In this document: one piece after another, positions 24,026 through 33,853 of the stretch
How the letters are laid out: every line of letters begins with the position of its first letter
Position numbering within the stretch: position 1 is the stretch's first letter
Virus record (IMG/VR): IMGVR_UViG_3300025674_000028
Location: 1 to 64,000 of that record
DNA from: a virus
Length of the DNA: 64,000 nt
Direction: 5' to 3' (one strand)
Translations under genes and position numbers: made by a program
The notes under the pieces: generated by a model
Told to the model about the DNA's origin: nothing
Databases searched by the model: none
Seen by the model: the letters and a program-made list of their open reading frames with translations, nothing else

Positions 24026-27000
24026 CTAGTAGTCCCCTTGCTTGTTACGCGCCCCTCCTGCCTTTGATGCTCTGTTAAACTCAGCCGCATACGTCAACGC
24101 AGGGATTGGGTGCGTACTATGATAATTTGAAGTAGCGCCTGTTTGCGCTGCGTCTGTCAAGACTTGGCGGAGGTTGTTGTAGTTAAAGCGCGCTAAGAAG
24201 TCCTCCCGATACTCTCTCGGCGCGACGTCCACACCTCGCAGCAACGGCCGCACTGTCAGGTTTTTAAATGTCTTGTGAAGTTTCTTTGCTTGTGCTTCGG
24301 GAATCTTTTGACCGGGCAGCAGGTCTGCACCGCCAGGATCTGCAACCTCGACAGTGCCAGTCATGGCACGAACCACCCCTTCAACATTTCGCCGCAGCAC
24401 GCCCTTTTCCGCAAACAAGTTGCCAAGACGATTTGTCAGGTAGCCGCGAACCTTCTCCATGTCACCCGTGGCGTCTAAGATTTCCTTTGGGTTTGCCAGG
24501 CCGTCAGTCAAAACGTCGCCCTTCCCTATGCGTCTCCCCTTTTTGTAAAACCTCGGCGCATCGTACCCATCAGGAGCGTTGCGATTGCCGGGTAAAAAGA
24601 TGGTAGGGTTGGGGGCGTTGCCGGCTGTCTGTATCTTCAAATCCCAGCCGCCTTTTTCGCGATTTCTCTTTATGGTGTCGACCTTACCTGCGACTGGAGA
24701 CACCACTGCTTTTTGACCGCCCATGGTTCCTGGCATACGAAGCAACGCGCTTGCTTCTTGGAACAGGTTTTTCGCAGTGCTCGTGTCCCCTGGCTCGTAA
24801 ACGCCGCCAGCGTGGAAGGTAGACAGCGTAAGCTGAGTGGATCTTTCACCGATGGCCTGCGAAGCCAAGATGCCGAAGTTGTTGCCGATAGGCAGCGTCT
24901 TGCCGTTGGGTAATGCACCGACGCACTTCTGACACACACCTTCTTCAGCTTCACAGGTGGCAGGCGAGCGTACCTTAATCTTGCCTTGCCCCTTTTGGCG
25001 CATGAAAGACAGCACATTGCCGTCTACCAGTCTGTTGCGGTTCCAGCTTTTGTTGCCACTCTTCACGGAGGACGCCAAAAAACGTCCTTCTAAGTCGTCT
25101 TCCGGACGGTTGATGTCCACGTCAACGCCAGATTTGGTTCCACAATCTTCGACGGTGACTGTCATGTCCATCGCTGTGTTAATCAGCTGCTTTGTAAGAT
25201 AGCCAGGATCTTGAACCTCAATAACTTTTGACACTGTACCCATTCGAGCGCCGTGCAAAGTACCCCAGTAGCCCGTAGCGTCCAGTCCCTCGGTGTAGCT
25301 CTTCATAATCGGAGTGCCGACAACATCTCCCCGGCCATCCAGCACAGCGCCGGCGCCCATCATGACCTGTTGAAGCTGGACGGGCTTGACGCGAGCACCT
25401 GAAAAGGTCAACTCCGCGTTGACGTTGCTTCGCTGAGTTGGCTGACTTGTGATTCGACCCTTGAGGACATTCATGCCTCGTTTGTTGAGCTTACCTAGGA
25501 CGTCGTCAAAAATGCCGCGGATTGCACGCTGGTGCTCGTTCTGAGTGCGACTTGTTGCCTTTGCAATCTGCAACTTCTTCAGCAACGTCTTTTCAGCCGC
25601 CTCACGTTCTTTTTTTAGAACTGGCTTGAAGTCTTCCATTAAAAGAGTCGTGCCCGTCAACGTTGCTTGCTCAGCTCCAAGCGTACGAAGCCTGTTGGCG
25701 GCTCCACCGAAGGCCTCTGGCGTCTTTACCGCAATGTGAGTCGTCAGCTTTTTAATGTCCTTCTTTGACAGTCCGATGTCGCCATAATTCTGTGAAACGA
25801 TGCCGGCTGATTGGAGAGAATCAAGCGTCATGCCCGCAGGCAGCGCCTGGTTTACGAGCGATCGTCCAAGAGTTGTTCTCTGGCCGCCTACAGTAATCAA
25901 GTCATTGACGTCGATCTTGTCTTCAATAAACGCTTTGCGAGCGTCACCAACCTTCGAAAAACTGCCGACAGGCTTCTTTTGCACGGGATTCCGAGTGATC
26001 CTGTTCAATCCAAGAATCGCCTCGTGACTCAACGTGTATGCCAGGTCTCCTGACGCTAGGCTAAAGAGGTTTGCTTGCGGTCTGAGCTTTTCCTTTAACT
26101 CTCTGTTAGCTGCTTTTGAGACTGGAGCGAACACCGCCATCGTGTCGCCGTCATTGTCAGCACCAAACCCTCCGTATACCAACGGGTTCAATTGTATGGT
26201 CTTCTCATCCGTCAGGCGAGTACGAAAGCCCTGGAAGCCGTACTTGTGCAACACGGGATCTCGCTTAAGAGCGACCCAATTAGTTTTGACAGTTCGTTCA
26301 AGAATGCGGTCAACTTCCTTGTCTTTCTTGCCGTCTGATGCGTATTCGCCAAGTGCTTTATTGAATCGTCTGAGCTTGTCCCTACCTACAGTTGTCTTCC
26401 ATTGCGGGTGGCTTTTCTTGTATTCGGCTTCAAGCATTGGCCGATAGACTTTGACTGCCAGATTTCTCGGCAGTGCAATCTCGTCGATGTCCAAATCGCC
26501 ATTTGGCCCAATGACAGTGCGGCCGCTGAGAACTTGACGTCGCTGCACCAGCGTCTTTTTCAACAGAGATTGCTTGAGATCTCCGACCTCCCTGCCGTTT
26601 GTGACGGGGCGACGCCCTGTGATTGTGCCGACGATGCCTTGATACTCAGCGCCGCTTAAAGGAGCACTACCTTCGGTCTGCATAAGCTGCAGCATGCCAG
26701 CGTACAAACCCGACTCAAGCTCTGAAATGACCTTCTGCGGCAGTTTGCGCTTCTTTGCGTCCTTTAACTGCTCATCAATCATGGCAAGGTCACGATACAG
26801 GTAGTTCACGTCCCCAACGACAAAATCTCCGGAGTCCTTGTCGATTTTGAAGTCACGCATATTGGCAGGCAGTACAAGCACCTGCTTACGCATAAATGCT
26901 TCAGCTGGAGACAGTTTGTTGCGCTCAAGCATGTCTATAGTTTTGATTGTCCGGTAAGCGCTCGAACGCTTTGAGGCCTTCTTGTCATTCTTGGCGACGT

Positions 27001-30000
27001 CGTAGGCTTGCTTACGCACGCTTTTGAGGTCGACATTTTTGAGCATGTACTCTACGGCAGCAGCACCATATATCTCCTTGTCGCCGTCTTTGACTCCCTC
27101 AATGCCGGCCATAATGTTTTCGAACTGCTTCTTTTTCAGACCAAGTACGTCCCGGATTCCATTCTCGTACACTGGATTTGGGATGTTTTGTGAGAGCTCA
27201 AATCGAGACCAACGCTGACCTCCGCGACCTCCTGTCGCTTTGGGATCAAACAATCCACCCTTGTCTGGAGACATCGTACGTGCCGAAACAGTCCGAGTAG
27301 GACGCGCGATGACATTGTCCTGACCGTTGGTCTTGGACATAATCAGGACGTCACGGTCTGTTAAGGGCTTCATTCGAAGCTCGCTATGTTTAGCACTTCG
27401 CTCTACATCAATGCCCGCAGCTTTAAGGTAATTTTGGAACCGCACAAAAGCTCCGGGTACTCTACCTGGAGGCAAAGGCCGGCCGGCTGCCAGCGCATCC
27501 CACACTTCCGGGCGGTCTTCAGAACTGTAGAGCTGGGCAGAACGTAAAAACTCGCGTGCGTCCTGGGCAAGAAGACCGTAGGTTCCCAACTCACCGAGGC
27601 TTTGTGCGCCGTCTTTACCCTTACTGGCCAGTCCGGACTCTTGGAATGTGCCAACTCCGCGACCTTTGCTTTTGTGGTCAACTTGATGCTTAGCCTTGAG
27701 TATGTACTGATTCCCGACCCCGATGCTTTTAAGAGTCTTGCCTGATCGAGGGTCATACAAGTCCTCCCCGTCAGCGACGCCGGCCTCTTTCAGCTTTTGA
27801 GCAACAAAGTCCCAGTTCGACTCGTATTTGTAGTTCTCAACAATTTCAGGTGCGCCTGCTTTCTTTGCGATCTTACCTAAAAACGTCTCAAAGTTCTGGC
27901 TGGGGTTGATGCGTCCAGTCACCGCCGCAGGGTTATACAGAATCTCCAGGTGCTCGCCTGCACTGTTACGCGGCATTTCATCGTCAGGGACAATCTCAGC
28001 GATGGTTGCTTTGTTGGCGTGTCGGCCATAAACCTTGTCGCCGACTTCCATAGGCTCGACAGTCTTTACGTAGACTTTAGCGCCGATGACGTTGCCATCG
28101 CGGTCACGTTCTTTTGCAACGTCTACAACCTCGCCTCCATGACTGTGATCCCATCGTTTTTCAAAAAAACGACGCGCCCTCTTTGCGCCTCTACGGTCTT
28201 GAGTCTTGTAAAGCCCAACCTGCTTAGTCCGCTCCAACATCTCTTTGCCAGCAAGAGCGTCTGACTGATGTCCTACGAGGTAAAGGTCTCCAGGCTCTAT
28301 GATCGTACCGACTTTGATGACTCCGTCGTCATCCAGCTTCGTATCGATGTCCGTTGGAAGTGGCGTACTGACTGTCTTGCGCCAAAACTTCTTACCAAGA
28401 CGCATCGTATCGCTGGCGGCGCCTTCCTCATACATATGAAGGCTTGCCATTTTGTCAGCGGCTGATTGGCTGACGGTGATTGAATCCTCAAAGGTGGATG
28501 TATGGTAAGGCAAATATGCCGTTTTCAGGTTCACGCCCATTGCCAGTACGCCGTCCTTTGTAAACGTACTGTCTGCCAACAGGTCACCCTTTTTGATTTC
28601 ATCGCCGACCTTGACGGTCGGGGTAGAGTCGAGGGGGGCGCCACCGCCAAGCATCAGGTTTTTCGGCAGAGCAATTTGAACTGTCTTCCGCTTACCCTTT
28701 GGTAAAATCTCGATGTATCTCTCGCCCTTATCCTTATCCACAATGCGCTTGACGACACCGTCGTAAGCGGAGCGTACAGCGCCTGCCTCTTCAGCAAGTA
28801 ACGTCTCTGTGGAGTGAGTGACGCCGTCAAATTTGGTTTGCACTAACGGGGCTTCGCGGCGCAGCAGAGGCACAGATTGAGTCGTTTGCTTGTCGCTGTA
28901 GCCGATACGGCCGCCCTGAATGCTGTTTACAAAGGGAATGAGCGCACTGTTGGTGTCGAAGAGGCTTGCACTGTCTTTGAGGTAGTATGCGACCTCTGAC
29001 GGCTTTACACGAACAATCTCGCCATCTCTCCAACCCTTGACCATGCCTTGAGCATCGACTTTAGGCTTAAACTTGCCTCCGTCCTTGGTCCACTGATCAA
29101 ATGCTCCAATGACTTTGCCGACCAGCTTATCTGGACTGACGTCAACGCTGCGCCCTGATGGTGACAACATGTCGGCCATCAGCTTGCTGTGGCCGATATT
29201 TCGATCCGTCACGGATGAAGTATCTTTTACGATCCTCGTGCGAATTGGCACATTTAGGATGACGCCGGCCCGACCCGACTCCGGCGTGTGGACAGGATCA
29301 AGAAATCCAACACTGCCAGGATTAAGTAACTTGGCGTCTTTTGGAATGGCCATCTCCGCGCCAATTGCGCCCTCGCCCATGATGGTCGTCGAGGTGGCTT
29401 GTCCAAACGCGTCTAAAGGCGTCGTACTTGTATCTGTACGTTGCACCATGGACGTTGACGCTCGTCCTTTGATGTTTTTCTCAAAAGGACTGCCAATCAA
29501 CTGATCAACTTTGATGGGAGTTTTGTTGTCAGTATATCGACGCAGACGTGATTCGATGCCCCTGACATACTTTCTAACAGTGGACTCACGTCCCACTGAC
29601 TCCGCGAGCAAGTCAGCCGGACTGTAAATTTTCTTCAGTGCAATCGACTCACGGTCATCCTCGGGTTCGCCGTTTGCGACTTGTTGAAGTCTGGAAAAAC
29701 TGGCAAGCAACGTCTTTGCGCTTATGCGGTCTGACTTAGTGCCAAGTGTGACTGCCGTGATGGATGGGTCGACGCGGCTTGTGTTGAACTGATCTTTGAG
29801 TTGAGTAATGACTGCATCAAACTCGATGTCGTCTTTTTGCCTTTTGTACCGGGGGAAGACCTGACCGTACAGGTTTCGCATGGACTTCTCAAAACGCTCA
29901 TCTGTACTCTGACTTATGATTGCCTTAGCGGTCTTTTTGCCTACGGCCTTTTCTAAGTCTTCGTTTTTAGCGCCGAGCAGCTTAGCGATGTCCCAGACCG

Positions 30001-30664
30001 GGATTGATTTGCTGCTCTTGTACAGCAGCTTAAAGTCAGGATCGTCACCCGTGCGGTCAAACAAGACTTTAAAGCTGCGCACGTTGCTTGATGTCGCCGG
30101 GTCAACGTTAAACTCAGTGACGATGTCGCCTGACTCGTTCGTGCGCGTAAATACACCAGGCTTACGACGCCACTGATGCATCATGAAGCGTTTTTTCCCG
30201 TCGACAATAAACGATCGGTCAAAGACCGGCGTCGGAATCTGACCAAGCTGCACTCTCTTGCTGCTGACCACCTTGCCTGTCTTGGTATCAACCACTTCAA
30301 AGTCACCAAAGGCGCGGACGCCATATGTCGACTTCACGCGGCCCTTTGGCTCTCGCAGCGTTTGATAGATTTTTTTGTAGTCTCTAGGGTCTGGGATGTC
30401 TGTGTGTTGGATGTCGCCCTTTAGTCTAAGACTGTACCTCCCGCCTTCAATCGGTTGATCGTAGGTCCGCTGCATCGCTTGCACGACCTCTTTCACCACA
30501 GTCTCTGCGGTCTCTGCGGGGTCAGGCAAGCTGCGAAAGGTTTCTAGAAATTCTTGACGCTGAGGGCTGACCGCTGTCGCTTCTGACAGCTTCTCTACAA
30601 ATGACTGCTCTTCCGCATCCCACAATACTACGTCGCTCTCAGGCGTATCTGGAAAGTCAGTCAT
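24026..30664 (-). CDS. Single-chain RNA polymerase, beta and beta-prime fused
   Basis: 2212 residues from the ATG at 30664 (AGAGGA at 4 nt). The beta half has NPGSVGFLDPVHTPESGR (about 455; cf. CPIETPEGPN), GDKVYGRHANKATI (about 878; cf. GDKMAGRHGNKGVI) and GAQSLGELGTYGL (cf. GGQRFGEMEVWAL). The beta-prime half begins near residue 1135 (SPDKGGLFDPKATGG; cf. PERDGLFCARIFG), with LSGRTVIGPNGDL, then GADNDGDTMAVF near 1500 carrying the three Mg-binding Asp of NADFDGD. DCGT plus CEAEEGVCQKC form the second zinc site, and SQAIGERSTQLTLSTFHAGG (about 1945) is the bridge helix/trigger loop. The first beta-prime zinc ribbon is absent. It is shorter than E. coli beta plus beta-prime (about 2750). No alpha, omega or sigma gene is visible here. 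Its location next to portal and spike suggests it may be packaged. Confidence 0.96.
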   Translation of the reverse strand: MTDFPDTPESDVVLWDAEEQSFVEKLSEATAVSPQRQEFLETFRSLPDPAETAETVVKEVVQAMQRTYDQPIEGGRYSLRLKGDIQHTDIPDPRDYKKIYQTLREPKGRVKSTYGVRAFGDFEVVDTKTGKVVSSKRVQLGQIPTPVFDRSFIVDGKKRFMMHQWRRKPGVFTRTNESGDIVTEFNVDPATSSNVRSFKVLFDRTGDDPDFKLLYKSSKSIPVWDIAKLLGAKNEDLEKAVGKKTAKAIISQSTDERFEKSMRNLYGQVFPRYKRQKDDIEFDAVITQLKDQFNTSRVDPSITAVTLGTKSDRISAKTLLASFSRLQQVANGEPEDDRESIALKKIYSPADLLAESVGRESTVRKYVRGIESRLRRYTDNKTPIKVDQLIGSPFEKNIKGRASTSMVQRTDTSTTPLDAFGQATSTTIMGEGAIGAEMAIPKDAKLLNPGSVGFLDPVHTPESGRAGVILNVPIRTRIVKDTSSVTDRNIGHSKLMADMLSPSGRSVDVSPDKLVGKVIGAFDQWTKDGGKFKPKVDAQGMVKGWRDGEIVRVKPSEVAYYLKDSASLFDTNSALIPFVNSIQGGRIGYSDKQTTQSVPLLRREAPLVQTKFDGVTHSTETLLAEEAGAVRSAYDGVVKRIVDKDKGERYIEILPKGKRKTVQIALPKNLMLGGGAPLDSTPTVKVGDEIKKGDLLADSTFTKDGVLAMGVNLKTAYLPYHTSTFEDSITVSQSAADKMASLHMYEEGAASDTMRLGKKFWRKTVSTPLPTDIDTKLDDDGVIKVGTIIEPGDLYLVGHQSDALAGKEMLERTKQVGLYKTQDRRGAKRARRFFEKRWDHSHGGEVVDVAKERDRDGNVIGAKVYVKTVEPMEVGDKVYGRHANKATIAEIVPDDEMPRNSAGEHLEILYNPAAVTGRINPSQNFETFLGKIAKKAGAPEIVENYKYESNWDFVAQKLKEAGVADGEDLYDPRSGKTLKSIGVGNQYILKAKHQVDHKSKGRGVGTFQESGLASKGKDGAQSLGELGTYGLLAQDAREFLRSAQLYSSEDRPEVWDALAAGRPLPPGRVPGAFVRFQNYLKAAGIDVERSAKHSELRMKPLTDRDVLIMSKTNGQDNVIARPTRTVSARTMSPDKGGLFDPKATGGRGGQRWSRFELSQNIPNPVYENGIRDVLGLKKKQFENIMAGIEGVKDGDKEIYGAAAVEYMLKNVDLKSVRKQAYDVAKNDKKASKRSSAYRTIKTIDMLERNKLSPAEAFMRKQVLVLPANMRDFKIDKDSGDFVVGDVNYLYRDLAMIDEQLKDAKKRKLPQKVISELESGLYAGMLQLMQTEGSAPLSGAEYQGIVGTITGRRPVTNGREVGDLKQSLLKKTLVQRRQVLSGRTVIGPNGDLDIDEIALPRNLAVKVYRPMLEAEYKKSHPQWKTTVGRDKLRRFNKALGEYASDGKKDKEVDRILERTVKTNWVALKRDPVLHKYGFQGFRTRLTDEKTIQLNPLVYGGFGADNDGDTMAVFAPVSKAANRELKEKLRPQANLFSLASGDLAYTLSHEAILGLNRITRNPVQKKPVGSFSKVGDARKAFIEDKIDVNDLITVGGQRTTLGRSLVNQALPAGMTLDSLQSAGIVSQNYGDIGLSKKDIKKLTTHIAVKTPEAFGGAANRLRTLGAEQATLTGTTLLMEDFKPVLKKEREAAEKTLLKKLQIAKATSRTQNEHQRAIRGIFDDVLGKLNKRGMNVLKGRITSQPTQRSNVNAELTFSGARVKPVQLQQVMMGAGAVLDGRGDVVGTPIMKSYTEGLDATGYWGTLHGARMGTVSKVIEVQDPGYLTKQLINTAMDMTVTVEDCGTKSGVDVDINRPEDDLEGRFLASSVKSGNKSWNRNRLVDGNVLSFMRQKGQGKIKVRSPATCEAEEGVCQKCVGALPNGKTLPIGNNFGILASQAIGERSTQLTLSTFHAGGVYEPGDTSTAKNLFQEASALLRMPGTMGGQKAVVSPVAGKVDTIKRNREKGGWDLKIQTAGNAPNPTIFLPGNRNAPDGYDAPRFYKKGRRIGKGDVLTDGLANPKEILDATGDMEKVRGYLTNRLGNLFAEKGVLRRNVEGVVRAMTGTVEVADPGGADLLPGQKIPEAQAKKLHKTFKNLTVRPLLRGVDVAPREYREDFLARFNYNNLRQVLTDAAQTGATSNYHSTHPIPALTYAAEFNRASKAGGARNKQGDY

Positions 30665-30677
30665 GTTGTCCTCTTTG

Positions 30678-32948
30678 TTAGAAATTTGAGCCGTAGTCTC
30701 GAGTCTCTGCTCGGTTATGGCCCTTAGCGTAAACAGACCTTTCGCCCATGTATGCCTGGCCCATGTAAAGCTGAGATTGGACAGCAGTGGCGATATCCAT
30801 GCCCATGTCATCCTGAATCTGCTGAATCATACCAGGCCAGTGCATAGGGTCTACATTGCCAAACATTCTGACAAGCCGGGCAACATAATCACTGTCATCA
30901 TCGTTAGAAGACGGTGAAGGCTCTGGAGTTGCGTTTGGGTCGTTTACAAAATCCCCCAGCAACATTTTCACAGCTTGTGGATCTACAGCATCCAGAGTCA
31001 TCTGCGCACTTTGATCTGCTGCTGCTTGAGGAGCGACCATTTGAGGGATAGGCGTCTGCGGCGTCTCTGACTGTATTGCCCTGTTAGACAGTTGAGACAC
31101 TTCCGCGCTGTTGGGTCCAAAGATAGACGCAGCGAGCTCAGGACTGGCCATGACATGCTGGTACATCTGCGGATCTGACCGAACGCGCTCAGCCAACTTC
31201 TTCGCCTCTTCCAGCATCGTCTCCTGGCCTTTAACTTGACCTTCGGCTTGCCCCATCGTCTGACGCAACATGATCTCCTGCTGCGTTCTGGCGTCAAGCT
31301 TCATGCGGTTGCGCTGCAACTCCATCTCAAACATGACATCTTCACGGATGTCTTGACGCTCAGATTCTGTGTCAATACGAAGCAAACGGTGAAGACGTCG
31401 TGTACCGACGGCATACTGGCCTTTGAGTGATGCGATCATCTGAATAAAGGGCAAGTCCTGACCGAGTCGGAATTCGTCAAATTCAACAATGACGTCTGGC
31501 CACCCCATCACTTCACAAATCCTACGCACGACCCACTTATTCATCGCCAATAGGTCTGCTCGATAGTCCTCCAGCTTTTTAATCATCTGCTGGATGCTGA
31601 CGTCGCTTCCACTGTAAGACAAGCCGCCGAAGATAAACTCAATAGGACATTCAAGCGCTGCACACAGAATCTCCATGTACACTCTGATTTCAGACGACAA
31701 CAGCAGCGCTTTACCATCCCCGCCTACCCTGGTCGAGGCTACAGGAAATGGCATGACGGGGCGGTAGTTTGGATCTTGCCTGTGCTGGGCCAACTCGCCT
31801 CGGATGACGTCCATGTAGTTTGCGACGTTGATCATCTCAAACAAGTTGCCACTTCGCGCCGAAGACTCTGGATAGACAATGTCTAGGGGGTAGATGTGCA
31901 GGTTACTGATCGATTCGCTGGCACGCTGAAGCTGCCGCATTTGCCAGTAGTCTTTGAGACTCGACAGGAATGCGGGCATGGGCAGGCCGTGCTTCGCAAA
32001 CTCCAAGTGGACATTGCGCATCAGGTAAAACTGGTCATCGCGCAACTTGACAAAGGGCTTGTCAGACATCCACCCGCCATATCGACGCAATCCCAGTGCT
32101 GCTTCAATGTATGCCTGAGGCTGGCGCAAGATAAACGCCCGATCCCCGTACTCCTTCGAGCGCAGCCGCTCAATGGTATGCGAGTCGATCTTTAAGTAGA
32201 CATCGACATCGTCGCCAGCACCACTTTTGAGCGTATGGACCATGCTCATGTCTGGGACGCTCAGCTTCACGTCGTGCGGGGAACGGATGTAGCGATCCGT
32301 CACCATTTTTGGGCCTTTGCTACTGCAATGTATGCAGCACGCCTCAAATCGTCCGTCTTCCTTCAATTCCCAGTCCGATTGATCAGCCCTAAAGGTCTTC
32401 GTGCAATCTGGACAGGTCAGCATCTTAATGAAGGGGAAATGTATTTGGACGACACTGCTGCTGTACGTCCAAAACTGAACCCCCACGCGCTGATTAAACT
32501 TCTTAAGGCGCAAGTGATCGTCTAAGAGGGCCCGCACTCGATCAGTCAACGCATCCTCTGGCATTGCAAAGGAGTCAGTGCGTTCCTCACGGACCTTTTG
32601 ACCTCTACGGGGTGTGTGCCGCTTACTCTTTATGACTGGATCAGTGGCGGGCAGGCACGCCATGTTTCGCACAAACGCTTTGTGGACAGGTGACCATATT
32701 GCCAGAAATTTACACAGCTTAAACATCTCCTGAGGGTCTTCAGGGATGGATAAGTTAGACAGGTCTGTAAAGGGCGAACTGCTGGGCACAAACCCGCCAA
32801 CGGAAGCGGCACCAGACCCTACTGTCGGCGAAGCGTTGTAGCCATTGCTTACATACTCAGAAAGGCTATCATTCATGCCTCGAGGAGACAGTCCAGTGCG
32901 AGGCAGCCTGGGCTTGTTTAATGCGGGCGGTCCTACGATGTTTGCCAC
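30678..32948 (-). CDS. Portal protein with zinc-ribbon insertion
   Basis: 756 residues from a GTG at 32948 (GAGGT at 5 nt). The portal forms the dodecameric DNA gate of the capsid. Support comes from the length, the layout (polar N-terminus, alpha/beta middle with YPLDIVYPESSA and VYMEILCAALECPIEFIFGG, long helical stem RRICEVMGW, Gln/Met-rich C-terminal crown helices) and the place upstream of other head genes. An unusual CPDC...CIHC zinc ribbon lies at about residues 180-215. It starts 4 nt after the preceding stop and ends 14 nt before the RNA polymerase start. Confidence 0.78.
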   Translation of the reverse strand: MANIVGPPALNKPRLPRTGLSPRGMNDSLSEYVSNGYNASPTVGSGAASVGGFVPSSSPFTDLSNLSIPEDPQEMFKLCKFLAIWSPVHKAFVRNMACLPATDPVIKSKRHTPRRGQKVREERTDSFAMPEDALTDRVRALLDDHLRLKKFNQRVGVQFWTYSSSVVQIHFPFIKMLTCPDCTKTFRADQSDWELKEDGRFEACCIHCSSKGPKMVTDRYIRSPHDVKLSVPDMSMVHTLKSGAGDDVDVYLKIDSHTIERLRSKEYGDRAFILRQPQAYIEAALGLRRYGGWMSDKPFVKLRDDQFYLMRNVHLEFAKHGLPMPAFLSSLKDYWQMRQLQRASESISNLHIYPLDIVYPESSARSGNLFEMINVANYMDVIRGELAQHRQDPNYRPVMPFPVASTRVGGDGKALLLSSEIRVYMEILCAALECPIEFIFGGLSYSGSDVSIQQMIKKLEDYRADLLAMNKWVVRRICEVMGWPDVIVEFDEFRLGQDLPFIQMIASLKGQYAVGTRRLHRLLRIDTESERQDIREDVMFEMELQRNRMKLDARTQQEIMLRQTMGQAEGQVKGQETMLEEAKKLAERVRSDPQMYQHVMASPELAASIFGPNSAEVSQLSNRAIQSETPQTPIPQMVAPQAAADQSAQMTLDAVDPQAVKMLLGDFVNDPNATPEPSPSSNDDDSDYVARLVRMFGNVDPMHWPGMIQQIQDDMGMDIATAVQSQLYMGQAYMGERSVYAKGHNRAETRDYGSNF

Positions 32949-32952
32949 AATA

Positions 32953-33840
32953 TCACCTCATAGCCTCGGCAATCTGCTCTGATAGCTTTTCAAGCACCAA
33001 CTCACGAGCAACTTCTCCTCGATGGTACAACTGATTAAAGCGCCCATGGAAGTCGAGTACTCGAATAACTTGTATTCTCGTAATCAGCTCTCGCTCTGAA
33101 ATACCTTCTTCATCAGGGTCAGCTGCATCGTCACTGCCTTTTTGATCTATCAACAAGCCAATGACGCGCTTTTGGACGGCATCAACGTCTGCTCTACCGA
33201 CTGGTATGCGCAAATACTGGAGGTTTTGATATACAGCGTCTTGCGCCATTGCCAAGATCTCTGGCAGGCACCACGTCCCGTGGTATAGACAACATGAAGC
33301 AATGGCGCCCATCACCTGATCGGAGAAGCCGTGCGGTCTAAACTCCAAGGCAATGTGGGCGGCAATAGCTATCTCAACGGGCGTCGGCACACACATCTCG
33401 CCCCACTTCACAGGGCGCCCCATAAGCGCACACGTCATGAACAAAAAGCTGTTCCAGTCGCGGTAAAAGGGGTTGTTGTGAAGAGGGGCGCGCAAGAGGC
33501 ACCAGAGCGCCATCAACTTACTGTGTCCCGGTCCGTCGAAAAAGTAATTGTCTTTTGCAAGCTCTTCGACAAGGACTTCCCATTCGTGCATCCACCACTG
33601 TTTGCCCAGCTTCGCGACAAGCAAGTAATACAGAGCCTCGCATGGAATGCGACCGACCCTGCGCCGAGACTCGTCGTCAGTCAGCTGTTCTAGCGCAATC
33701 TCTTCTTCGGAGTCGTCACGAGACAGGTCTACTTCCCAATCAAAGTGCACTACTTCGACGGGCGCAACACCAGTAAAAGGGTCTTCACCGTGCTTCTGGC
33801 GCACGCGCTCCAAAGCATCCTGAGGAGTAATTTCAACCAT
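32953..33840 (-). CDS. Unknown helical protein between portal and 33854-35092
   Basis: 295 residues. The ATG at 33840 has AAGGAG at 9 nt. All-helical and rich in aromatics (KQWWMHEWEVLVEELAKDN, LHNNPFYRDWNSFLFMTCAL), with several Cys (ASCCLYHGTWCLPEIL) and an acidic linker (GSDDAADPDEEGI) near residue 240. No family known to me. Position immediately before the portal gene would suit a packaging or head-vertex factor. Confidence 0.8.
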   Translation of the reverse strand: MVEITPQDALERVRQKHGEDPFTGVAPVEVVHFDWEVDLSRDDSEEEIALEQLTDDESRRRVGRIPCEALYYLLVAKLGKQWWMHEWEVLVEELAKDNYFFDGPGHSKLMALWCLLRAPLHNNPFYRDWNSFLFMTCALMGRPVKWGEMCVPTPVEIAIAAHIALEFRPHGFSDQVMGAIASCCLYHGTWCLPEILAMAQDAVYQNLQYLRIPVGRADVDAVQKRVIGLLIDQKGSDDAADPDEEGISERELITRIQVIRVLDFHGRFNQLYHRGEVARELVLEKLSEQIAEAMR

Positions 33841-33853
33841 GTTTTAGCGCTCC

